Below, piece by piece: positions 26,463 to 33,946 of a DNA stretch of 64,000 nucleotides. The translations under genes and the position numbers were made by a program. Each line of letters begins with the position of its first letter. Within the stretch, counting starts at the first letter, position 1. The notes beneath the pieces are model-generated. The model was not told where the DNA came from. It worked only from the letters and a program-made list of their open reading frames with translations, and did no database searches. The DNA comes from Thermoplasmata archaeon (lineage in GTDB: Archaea; Thermoplasmatota; Thermoplasmata; Lutacidiplasmatales; UBA184), in assembly GCA_027315165.1 (NCBI GenBank), contig DAHUYN010000001.1:186001-250000 (forward strand). The letters are read 5' to 3'.

Positions 26463-26475
26463 TTCACTCTGTGAA
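26463..26475. promoter_or_regulatory. Palindromic operator TTCAC-TCT-GTGAA
   Basis: A perfect 5-base inverted repeat with a 3-base spacer lies in the 120-base divergent gap. It abuts AATATAC on the minus strand, which has the right distance to be the TATA box of the HTH/ferritin-like gene. CTAAATAG at about 26504-26511 may serve the ZIP gene. The regulator probably binds here. Confidence 0.55.
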
Positions 26476-26547
26476 CTAAACCTTGCCGACGTCACGAGAG
26501 CATCGGCTAAATAGTCGGTCTCGGCTGCCCCGGGACCGGGCGTCCGC

Positions 26548-27381
26548 GTGTCGGGTCCGACGGAGGCGCAGGTCCTCGCGCTCGGGGCGTTCGCCGGATT
26601 CACGATCTTCCTGGGCCTCCTCTACGGGCTCCGTCGCACGGCCTCGCCGAAGGCCCGCGCCTTCCTCAGCGCTCTCGCCGCGGGGATCCTCCTGTTCCTC
26701 TTCTACGACGTCCTCAACAACGCGACCGGCCTCATCGACCCCCTCGTGCCCGCGCACGGCGGCGCGAACGGGACCCTCGCCCTCGTCTACGTGGGTCTCC
26801 TCCTCTTCGGCTGGAGCTTCGGCTTCCTCTCGCTCGGCGCCTTCGAGCGGGCCTACTTGCGCCGGCGGGCCGCGCGCGAGGGCGGCGTGCGCGTCCTCGA
26901 GGGTCCGAGCCGTCCGTTCCCGCTCGACCCGATGGCCGTCTCGACGCTGATCGCGCTCGGGATCGGTCTCCACAACTTCTCCGAGGGGCTCGCCATCGGC
27001 ACCGCCTACGCGGGCGGGGCCGTCGCGGTCGGCACCGTGCTCGTCGTCGGCTTCGCGGCGCACAACTCGACGGAGGGGTTCGGCATCCTGGGCCCGGGCC
27101 TCCTCGCGGACCGGCGCTACTCGGCCCGCCGGCTCGTGGCCCTCGGCCTCGTCGGCGGCGGACCGACGTTCCTGGGGACGCTCGTCGGGAGCGTCCTTTA
27201 CTCGGTGCCGCTCTCGATCCTGTTCTACGGGCTCGCGGCGGGCGCGATCGTCTACGTCGTCCTCGAGATGCTGAGACCCGTGATGGCGCGCGAGACGCGC
27301 GAGGTCGCGGGCCTCGGGATCGTCGTCGGGTTCGTCCTCGGGTTCGTCACGGACGTCGTCGTCACGTTCGGCGGCGCGTAG
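26548..27381 (+). CDS. ZIP-family divalent metal transporter
   Basis: This 277-residue membrane protein has about eight transmembrane segments and the two ZIP signature helices GLHNFSEGLAIG (His142, Glu146) and AAHNSTEGFGILG (His172, Glu176), which form the binuclear metal site. ZIP proteins import Zn, Fe or Mn. It starts at GTG 26548, near-leaderless by its TATA box, and is divergent from the HTH/ferritin-like gene. Confidence 0.88.
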   Translation: MSGPTEAQVLALGAFAGFTIFLGLLYGLRRTASPKARAFLSALAAGILLFLFYDVLNNATGLIDPLVPAHGGANGTLALVYVGLLLFGWSFGFLSLGAFERAYLRRRAAREGGVRVLEGPSRPFPLDPMAVSTLIALGIGLHNFSEGLAIGTAYAGGAVAVGTVLVVGFAAHNSTEGFGILGPGLLADRRYSARRLVALGLVGGGPTFLGTLVGSVLYSVPLSILFYGLAAGAIVYVVLEMLRPVMARETREVAGLGIVVGFVLGFVTDVVVTFGGA

Positions 27382-27471
27382 CGGCGCCGAGCGGGCCCGC
27401 CCGAGAGCCGGGCCGGGCGCGGTGGCCGTTTTGTAGAGGGCCGCGGCTCCCGCGGGCGGCGGATCGTCAGG

Positions 27472-28776
27472 ATGTACGGAGCGGCGACCCTGGTCCTCGC
27501 GGCGACGCTCGCGGCCGTGATCGTGCGGCAGCTCGCCTTCCGAGGTCCGCCGGTGTGGCTCCTCTTCGTCCTCGGGGCCGTCGCGATGGTCGCGACGGGG
27601 GCGCTCCCGCCCTCGGGGGCCCTCGAGGCGGTCGTCGCGAACGCGCCCGTACCGTTGTTCCTCCTCGCGCTGTTCGTCCTCGCGGGCGGCCTCGAGGAGG
27701 CCGGGGCGCTCGAGCGGCTCGCCTCGTGGGTCGTCGCGAGGGCGCGCGCGCCCCGCGACGTGCCGTTCCTGCTGTTCCTCACCTTCGGGGCGCTCTCGGC
27801 GTTCGTCGTGAACGACGCGGTCGTCCTCGTCGGGGTCCCCGTCGCCCTCGCGGTGGCGCGGCGGCTCGGGCGCTCGCCGCGGTCGTTGCTGCTGACCCTG
27901 ATGATGGCCGTCACGGTCGGGAGCGTGGCGACGCCGTTCGGCAACCCCCAGAACCTTCTCGTCTCGCTCGAGAGCGGGGTCGTCTCGCCCGTGGCGACGT
28001 TCGCGCGGTTCCTGGCGATCCCGACGGGCCTCTCGCTCCTCGCGGGGGCGCTCTACGTGCGGCGACGCTTCGCCCGCGAGACGCCGCTCGACCCCCACGC
28101 GGCTCCGGGGGCCCCGTCCGGGCCCGCCGCGCTCGCGTCGACCCCGCTCTCGGTCCGCCTCCGTCTCCACCCGACCCTCGTGATCTTCCCGGTGACGATC
28201 GCCGCGATCGTCGCGAGTGACCTCGCGGGCGGCTTCGGCGTCGGGCCCCGGGTGCCGCTCTATGCGATCGCGCTCGTCGGCGCCTCCGCGTCGCTCCTGC
28301 TGACGCCGGCCCGGGCCCGGCTCGTCGCGCGCGTGGACGTTCCGATCCTCGTGCTCTTCGTGGCGCTGTTCGTGGTCGTCGCCGGGGCGGTCGCGGGGGG
28401 CGTCCTCGTGCCTCTCGGTCGCGCGCTCGCGGTGCCCGGCCCCGGGGACGCGTTGCCGGGGGTCGCCGCGATCGTGCTCCAGAGCCTCGTCGGCTCCCAG
28501 CTCGTCAGCAACGTACCGTGGGTCGCGCTGCAGCTCCCGCTGCTGCGGGGTCTCGGCTATGGGGGCGGGACCCCGCTGGCCTGGATGGCGCTCGCGGGCG
28601 GGAGCACGCTCGCGGGGAACCTCACGCTCCTCGGGGCGGCGAGCAACCTCATCGTCGTCGAGCGGGCGGAGCGGGCCGGCCACCGGCTGGGACTCGGCGA
28701 GTTCGTCCGCACCGCGCTGCCGGTGGCCGCGATCTCGGTGTCGATCCTGCTCGCGTGTCTATGGGCCGGGCTCTGA
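27472..28776 (+). CDS. ArsB/SLC13-type anion permease
   Basis: This 434-residue polytopic protein of the ion transporter superfamily has two inverted halves, with VNDAVVLVGVP and TVGSVATPFGNPQNLLVS in the first and LVSNVPWVALQLP and AGNLTLLGAASNLIVVERA in the second. These SxxxNPQN/AASN pairs match ArsB and related arsenite, sulfate or carboxylate permeases. Substrate cannot be told from sequence. TTTTGTAGAGGG about 40 bases upstream may be its promoter. The 3' end overlaps the convergent IleRS-like gene by 18 bases. Confidence 0.8.
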   Translation: MYGAATLVLAATLAAVIVRQLAFRGPPVWLLFVLGAVAMVATGALPPSGALEAVVANAPVPLFLLALFVLAGGLEEAGALERLASWVVARARAPRDVPFLLFLTFGALSAFVVNDAVVLVGVPVALAVARRLGRSPRSLLLTLMMAVTVGSVATPFGNPQNLLVSLESGVVSPVATFARFLAIPTGLSLLAGALYVRRRFARETPLDPHAAPGAPSGPAALASTPLSVRLRLHPTLVIFPVTIAAIVASDLAGGFGVGPRVPLYAIALVGASASLLLTPARARLVARVDVPILVLFVALFVVVAGAVAGGVLVPLGRALAVPGPGDALPGVAAIVLQSLVGSQLVSNVPWVALQLPLLRGLGYGGGTPLAWMALAGGSTLAGNLTLLGAASNLIVVERAERAGHRLGLGEFVRTALPVAAISVSILLACLWAGL

Positions 28777-31700
28777 GGCGCCGGCCGCGCGGGGCCGAGG
28801 CTCTCGCCGGAACGAGCTCTCGAGCTCCGTCGAGCTCGCCGGGTCCAGCAGGGTCGGGTTGAGGGGGAGCCAGGCGCGCGCGTCGCGGACCCGGAGCTCG
28901 GCCTCGAGCTCCTCGAGGAAGCGCCGGGTCTTGGCGAGCCCGTGGATGCGCACGAGGTACTCGACCCCCTCGAGGTAGACGGCGGTCACGTTCCGCTCCT
29001 TGAGCACGCGGCGGAGCAGCGCGAGGAGCCCGTCGAGGTCGGAGGGCCGCACCGAGCCGTCCCGGCCCGCGTTCGAGAGCCAGTACACGTCCACGTCGCG
29101 CGCCCCGAGGTAGGCCCGGAGCCGATCGGGGAACTCCCGGCTGATGCAGAGCCCCCGGTGGCCCGCGCCCGTGGTCTCGAGGAACGAGCTCCAGGCGTCG
29201 TCCGCACTGGCCCCCGGGCAGACCTCGAGGCCCGGGGCCGGCCCGGAGGCGGTCGCGAGGACGGTCGCCGCGGTCGGGGGCGGCACCGGCCCGGGCGCGT
29301 CGGCCGACGCCGGCGGGGCGATCCTGGGCTCGGGGACGAGGGTCGGCGCCGGGCGCTCGACGGTCACGACCGACGGGGGCGTCACGGCCGGCGGGCTCGG
29401 GATCGTCGGAGCCACCAACGCCGCGAGAGCGATCGTCGGAGCCACCGGCGCCGCGAGAGCGATCGGCGGGGCCGGCGCCCTCGGGGGATCCGCCGGTCCG
29501 GGGGTCGGCGCGACGGCCACCGCGGGGACCGACGCCGGGGGACCTTGGGAGGGGCGAGGGGCCGGTGCGGGGGGTGGCGCGAGCGGGCGCTCGGGCACGT
29601 CCCCTCCGAAATGCCGCACGATCTCCGCGGCCACGGCGCCGCCGAAGCCGGGGATCGCGGAGAGCTGCTCGTAGGGCGCGCTCGCGATCTCCTCGAAGGA
29701 CCGGAGGCCGGCCTCCCACGCGGCCCCCGCCTTGGCGGGACCGAGCAGGGGGCGTCCGAGCTCCCGATCGAACCGCTCCACCGTCCGCCGCACGGACTCG
29801 GAGCGGAGCTGTCGCGACTGGTCCTCGAGGGCCATCGCGTCGATCTCCGAGCTCAGCGCCGCGAGCGGTCGGAGCCGGGGCGCTCGGGTCCGGCGCCGGG
29901 TCGTCTTGGCTCGGGCGCGCACGGCGAGCCCGGGGGCCCAGACGTGCCAGCGCTCCCCTCGCCCGCTCCGTCCCGTGAGCGTCTCGTCGTCGGGGAAGCT
30001 CGCCTCGGGCCCGGCGAGCTCGACCTCACGCCCCCCGAGCCACTCCGAGAGGGCGGGAGCGCCACGCGCGAGGTCCGCCGCGAGAGCCCCCTTCGCGACG
30101 ACGACGACGCGGTCGACCGCGGACGGGGCCGCGGAGCCCTCGAGTCGTCGACGCAGCTCCCGGGAGAACCGAAGGCCGTCCGGCGTCGTCAGGGGCGCAC
30201 GCAGGGTCGCGGACGCACCGTGGTCCTGCGGGAGCCGGAGGAGAAGCTCCCCGAGCGGCCAGCCCACCGGGACGACGTCGTCGGGGAGCTCCTCGGTGAC
30301 CTCGACCATCGACGGGAGGATCGGAAGCGTGTGGCCCTCGAGGGCGACCCGGAGCGTGCCGGCCGCGAGCGCCTCGCGGACCTTGCGGCCGTTCATCCCC
30401 TCGAGGAGGTGGACGATGCGCCGGGGCTGCGCGGGGTAGGCGCGCTGGATCTCCTCGGGAACGGGCCGGACCGAGACGACGCGTCCGTCCCAGGGCCGCG
30501 AAGGACTCGAGATCGTGACCTCGGCGACGCCCGAGATCCTCGCGACGACCTCGGCGCTCGTCCGCAGCGTCTCCGCCGCCGCCTCGTCGCGCGGCGCCAA
30601 GACGATCGACAAGAGTCCCACGTCGTCGGCGAGCCCGAGCTCGCGACGGGCGGGTCCGAGGGCTTTGGGGACGGTTCGCCAGAGCGCGAACGCCGCGTCG
30701 AGATGAGCGTCGGGCGCCGGGATCGCGGGCTCGGCGGGGCTTCCCTCGAAGAGGCTCGTCCCCTCGACGCCCAGCGCCTGGTGCAGCGCCTCCATCGTGA
30801 ACGGTCCGATCGGCGCGTAGAGGCGGGTCCAGCGCTCGAGGAGATAGCCGAGCAGCCGCAGGACGACGCGTCGCGCCTCCGGTGGCGAGGCGGGCCCGAG
30901 GCGATCGCGGACCCAGGGGAGGTAGGCCCCCCTCAGGTCGTTCTCCAGGAACGCCCAGAGCCGCGCGTGCACCGAGGGGATGTCCGAGCGCGCCCACGAG
31001 TCCCGGACCTCGGCTTCGACCCCGTCGAACCGCGAGAGGAGCGCACGATCCTCGACGGCGAGCTCCGCGAGCGCCGGGCGGTCCGTCCCGGACGGGCGCA
31101 CCGTCGCCTCGCCCGCCGCGGCCGCGAGGACCTCACGACAGACCTCCCAGAGCTTGTGGAGCCGACGCTCCTCCTCCCGCCGCCGGGCGAGCAGGCCGGC
31201 CGGCCCGCCCCGGGGGCTCTGCGCGATCCGGAGCAGCGTGGCCCTCAGGCCGTCCTGGGCGCCTTCGAGCAGCGCGGAAAGCTCCTCGCCCCCGGCGACC
31301 GTCGGGAGCGGCGTGAGCCGCGCTTCTCCGGGGGCGGCTCCGACCGCGGCCATCGCGACGACCTGGTGGACGAGCGCCGGGCCGAGGCTGCGTTCGGGCA
31401 GGTAGAGGTGGACCTCGGTTCCCGGGGGAAGGGGCGCGAGCGCGACCCACTGGCTGACCGCTTCGACGAAGGCGGGGAGGAGCCGGTGTCGCTCCGGTCG
31501 AGGAGTACCCCCGCAGGGGCAGCTCGCCGGGCCGGGAGGCGCCGCGAGACGGCCACAGTCGGGGCACTCGCTCAGCTCGACGGCGTGGTCGGCCGGCGCC
31601 CGCTCGTCGACGTCGGACGCCGGCCAGGGGATCGACGGGTGGAACGGCGAGGGGACGCCGGGCGGCCGGAGCCGCTCGAGGAGCCCGCCGAGGGCGCCGG

Positions 31701-32859
31701 GAAGCCGGGTGGGGTCGAGGCACCAGGCCCGTCCGGGAGCCCACAGGAGCGCCCCGCCGCAGAGCGTGCACACCGGTAGCCCGTGCTCTCCCTCGGTCTG
31801 GCGGAAGAGCGCGCCCGACTCCCCGAGGTCCCGCAGCAGGAACGCCTCGGCCATGTCGACGGGCAGGCCGACGTACTTGTGGGTGAGCCCGCCAACGAGC
31901 TCGCCCTTCGTGTTGACGACGGGCCCGGCGGAGACCCGTGCGGCCTCGGCGACGGTGAAGTCTCGAGGGCCGTGGCTGGGGGCGATCGCGACCGCCCCCG
32001 AGCCCTCCTCGACGATCTCCTCGGAGGCGACGATCGTGCCGCCGGGCGCGGGGAGCTCGGCGAGGGCGGGGAACTCGGTCTCGAGAGGATGGCGGTAGCG
32101 GCGTCCGGCGAGGTCGCTTCCCGGCCGTTCTTCGAGGACCTCGGGGGCGGGCCGGACCGGCCCCCCCCAGAGCCGGCTCAGCGCCGATCGCTCGACCCAG
32201 AGGAGCTCCTCGGCGTCGCGATCGCGAACGCGGACGGCGACGTACGGCCGGCCCGGGTGCACCGCGACGACGGGCGAGCCGAGGAGCTTCCACAACGCGT
32301 CGGTCCAGACGAGCAGCGAGGCCCCGGCGGGCTCTCCCTCGAGGCGATAGCGGACGAGGTAGGAGGGGGCCGAGCGCGTCTCGTAGAGGACCGTCTGGGG
32401 GGTCCGGGGCGTGCGGCACGTCGGGCAGCAGAGCATCGGGCCCTCGCGCGCCCCGAGCACGCCGAGCTCGGCGAGCGTCGCCATCGCTCGAGCGAGGCGG
32501 GCCGTGGGAGCGAGCGACTCGGCGGATCTCGCTTCGCCGCCTCCGACCCACAGACCGAGCTTGGCGAGGAGCGGGCCGAGGTCCTCGGGGCTCCGCTCAC
32601 CGGCGCGGAGGACGAGCGGCGAGAGGATCCGACGTCCCTCCGAGAGGGAGCGACGAGCCCCGGCGTCGGCGCGCACCGCGCGCAGGAGGGCCGCGAGGAC
32701 CCCCTCGCTCGTCGACAGTGCGGCGGCGAGATGCACGGCGGCGCCGCCCGGCGCCGGGCTCGTCGGAGCCTCCGGCGGGGGAAGATGGAGACCGGCCCAG
32801 AGCTGTCGGGTCTCGGCCTCGACGCTCTCGGACACGAAGCGGGCAGGGAAGGTCCGCAT
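28759..32859 (-). CDS. Catalytically degenerate IleRS-like protein fused to HhH and DUF835
   Basis: This 1366-residue protein follows the isoleucyl-tRNA synthetase layout. It has a CP1 editing-like domain (about 155-345), with SLLVWTDALWKLLGSPVVAV for the usual WTTTPWTLPSN and GSGAVAIAPSHGPRDF for GTGAVHIAPAHGEDD. Next are KYVGLPV and Cys pairs 364/367 and 432/435, then an anticodon-binding-like helical region (about 565-700) and an IleRS-type C-terminal region ending near 870. The HIGH motif is absent: the N-terminus begins a shortened, scrambled Rossmann region. KMSKS is also absent; TVAGGEEL stands in its place. Downstream are an HhH motif (SAIPGFGGAVAAEIVRHFGG, about 1067-1086), an Ala/Pro linker with 10-residue repeats, and a DUF835 domain (about 1222-1350). 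It cannot aminoacylate by the known mechanism; an editing, tRNA-binding or regulatory role is inferred. Confidence 0.8.
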   Translation of the reverse strand: MRTFPARFVSESVEAETRQLWAGLHLPPPEAPTSPAPGGAAVHLAAALSTSEGVLAALLRAVRADAGARRSLSEGRRILSPLVLRAGERSPEDLGPLLAKLGLWVGGGEARSAESLAPTARLARAMATLAELGVLGAREGPMLCCPTCRTPRTPQTVLYETRSAPSYLVRYRLEGEPAGASLLVWTDALWKLLGSPVVAVHPGRPYVAVRVRDRDAEELLWVERSALSRLWGGPVRPAPEVLEERPGSDLAGRRYRHPLETEFPALAELPAPGGTIVASEEIVEEGSGAVAIAPSHGPRDFTVAEAARVSAGPVVNTKGELVGGLTHKYVGLPVDMAEAFLLRDLGESGALFRQTEGEHGLPVCTLCGGALLWAPGRAWCLDPTRLPGALGGLLERLRPPGVPSPFHPSIPWPASDVDERAPADHAVELSECPDCGRLAAPPGPASCPCGGTPRPERHRLLPAFVEAVSQWVALAPLPPGTEVHLYLPERSLGPALVHQVVAMAAVGAAPGEARLTPLPTVAGGEELSALLEGAQDGLRATLLRIAQSPRGGPAGLLARRREEERRLHKLWEVCREVLAAAAGEATVRPSGTDRPALAELAVEDRALLSRFDGVEAEVRDSWARSDIPSVHARLWAFLENDLRGAYLPWVRDRLGPASPPEARRVVLRLLGYLLERWTRLYAPIGPFTMEALHQALGVEGTSLFEGSPAEPAIPAPDAHLDAAFALWRTVPKALGPARRELGLADDVGLLSIVLAPRDEAAAETLRTSAEVVARISGVAEVTISSPSRPWDGRVVSVRPVPEEIQRAYPAQPRRIVHLLEGMNGRKVREALAAGTLRVALEGHTLPILPSMVEVTEELPDDVVPVGWPLGELLLRLPQDHGASATLRAPLTTPDGLRFSRELRRRLEGSAAPSAVDRVVVVAKGALAADLARGAPALSEWLGGREVELAGPEASFPDDETLTGRSGRGERWHVWAPGLAVRARAKTTRRRTRAPRLRPLAALSSEIDAMALEDQSRQLRSESVRRTVERFDRELGRPLLGPAKAGAAWEAGLRSFEEIASAPYEQLSAIPGFGGAVAAEIVRHFGGDVPERPLAPPPAPAPRPSQGPPASVPAVAVAPTPGPADPPRAPAPPIALAAPVAPTIALAALVAPTIPSPPAVTPPSVVTVERPAPTLVPEPRIAPPASADAPGPVPPPTAATVLATASGPAPGLEVCPGASADDAWSSFLETTGAGHRGLCISREFPDRLRAYLGARDVDVYWLSNAGRDGSVRPSDLDGLLALLRRVLKERNVTAVYLEGVEYLVRIHGLAKTRRFLEELEAELRVRDARAWLPLNPTLLDPASSTELESSFRREPRPRAAGASEPGP
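29401..29470. repeat. 30-base tandem repeat in the linker of the IleRS-like gene
   Basis: Units 29401-29430 and 29431-29460 differ at two positions and a third partial unit begins at 29461. They encode the ten-residue repeat AIALAA(P/L)VAPT of the flexible linker. Slippage could vary the linker length between strains. Confidence 0.7.
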
Positions 32860-32940
32860 CAGCGCCTGGGTCCGGGAGCGACCGTGTGCGCACGATGGCC
32901 GAGCGCCACGATAAACCCTTGCGGGCCCGACCCTCTGTCG

Positions 32941-33201
32941 CTACGTGGCTCCGCCGGGCCGGCTCCGCCGGACCCGCGCGAGCTCCTGGCCGATCCGGTC
33001 CAGCTCAAGGAGCACCGGATCGCTCGAGGCGTCGGAGTCCTCACTCGGCCTCGCCACCGCCAAAGGCGGCTCGGGCGCAGGCCGCGGCGTCGGCGCCGGC
33101 GTCGTCGAGCGCGCGCCCTTCGCCGGGGCGGCCCGAGCGGCCCGAGCGGCCCGCCGACCCCGTTCCGGCGCGGGCCGGCTCCGACGCTTTCCCGTCCGCA
33201 T
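32941..33201 (-). CDS. Possible small basic protein
   Basis: This 86-residue frame encodes an Arg/Ala-rich N-terminus (MRTGKRRSRPAPERGRRAAR), a Pro-rich middle and a non-random-looking amphipathic helix near the end (SDPVLLELDRIGQELARVRR). A TATA-like TTATTATAC about 75-80 bases upstream on the minus strand and a palindrome next to it support expression. No homologous family is recognised. It sits just upstream of the IleRS-like gene and could be co-transcribed with it. Confidence 0.4.
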   Translation of the reverse strand: MRTGKRRSRPAPERGRRAARAARAAPAKGARSTTPAPTPRPAPEPPLAVARPSEDSDASSDPVLLELDRIGQELARVRRSRPGGAT

Positions 33202-33263
33202 CCCGTTCGCTCAGTCTCAAGGGCCCGGCCCTCACCCCGAGGGCGCGGGTCCTAGGCGCTGAC

Positions 33264-33285
33264 ACGCATTTATGCGTATAATAAC
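33264..33285. promoter_or_regulatory. Palindrome beside an AT-rich promoter
   Basis: ACGCATTTATGCGT (33264-33277) is a perfect 14-base palindrome, followed directly by GTATAATAAC, which works as a TATA box on either strand. A hairpin CCTTCG-GAAG-CGAAGG follows at 33285-33300. It could control the small minus-strand gene, the aIF5A gene, or both. Confidence 0.45.
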
Positions 33286-33416
33286 CTTCGGAAGCGAAGG
33301 ATTCGTGCTCGGGACGCGCCCTGCCGCGCGCACCGCCGGAACGAGGGCTCTCCTCGAGGAGCGAGGACAACGGTTAAGAAGGGGGTCCGGTCCTCGGGCG
33401 GTCGAGGCGGTCATCC

Positions 33417-33803
33417 ATGGCGTGGACGCAGGCCGAGGTCCGCGAGCTGAAGGAAGGGCGGTACATGCTCATCGAAGAGGAGCCGTGCCGCATCCTCAGC
33501 ATCCAGACCTCCAAACCGGGCAAGCATGGAGAGGCCAAGGCCCGGATCGACGCCGTCGGCCTGTTCGACGGCTCGAAGCGCAGCGTCGTCTACCCGGTGA
33601 AGCACAAGGTCCAGGTCCCGATGATCGGGAAGCGGCGCGGCCAGGTGCTTTCGCTCACCGACACCGAGGTCCAGCTGATGGACCTCGAGAACTACGAGAC
33701 GTTCTCCCTTCCCCTGGACGCGGAGCTCAAGGGGCAGCTCTCGCCCGGCGGCGAGGTCGACTACCTCGACGCGATGGGGAAGCGCCGGATCACGAAGGCC
33801 TAG
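33417..33803 (+). CDS. Translation factor aIF5A
   Basis: This 128-residue factor relieves ribosome stalling at polyproline and similar sites. Hypusine-site loop [14 protein letters not shown] places the modified lysine at Lys36. The C-terminal OB domain ([17 protein letters not shown]) completes the protein. Pro-rich linkers are common in this genome, which fits a need for the factor. The ATG is about 14 bases after the predicted transcription start from GGTTAAGAAG at 33372-33381. Confidence 0.97.
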   Translation: MAWTQAEVRELKEGRYMLIEEEPCRILSIQTSKPGKHGEAKARIDAVGLFDGSKRSVVYPVKHKVQVPMIGKRRGQVLSLTDTEVQLMDLENYETFSLPLDAELKGQLSPGGEVDYLDAMGKRRITKA

Positions 33804-33946
33804 GCGGAATCGGTCCCGATACGGAGCCGCCACGCCCGCCCCACCTATTATATCGTGGTTTCGGCATGATTTGAGCCGAGGGCCCCGTCCGGCCACGCGT
33901 CGGCCCCCAACTTAGGGAGGCGAACGCCACGACAGGCTCGGGCGGT

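Noticed and set aside
26476-28683. 735-codon minus-strand frame across ZIP and permease genes
   Set aside because: Almost pure Arg/Glu/Asp/Pro; antisense of two membrane proteins.
29401-29470. Tandem repeat as a CRISPR-like array
   Set aside because: Units are contiguous with no spacers and translate in frame to a linker.
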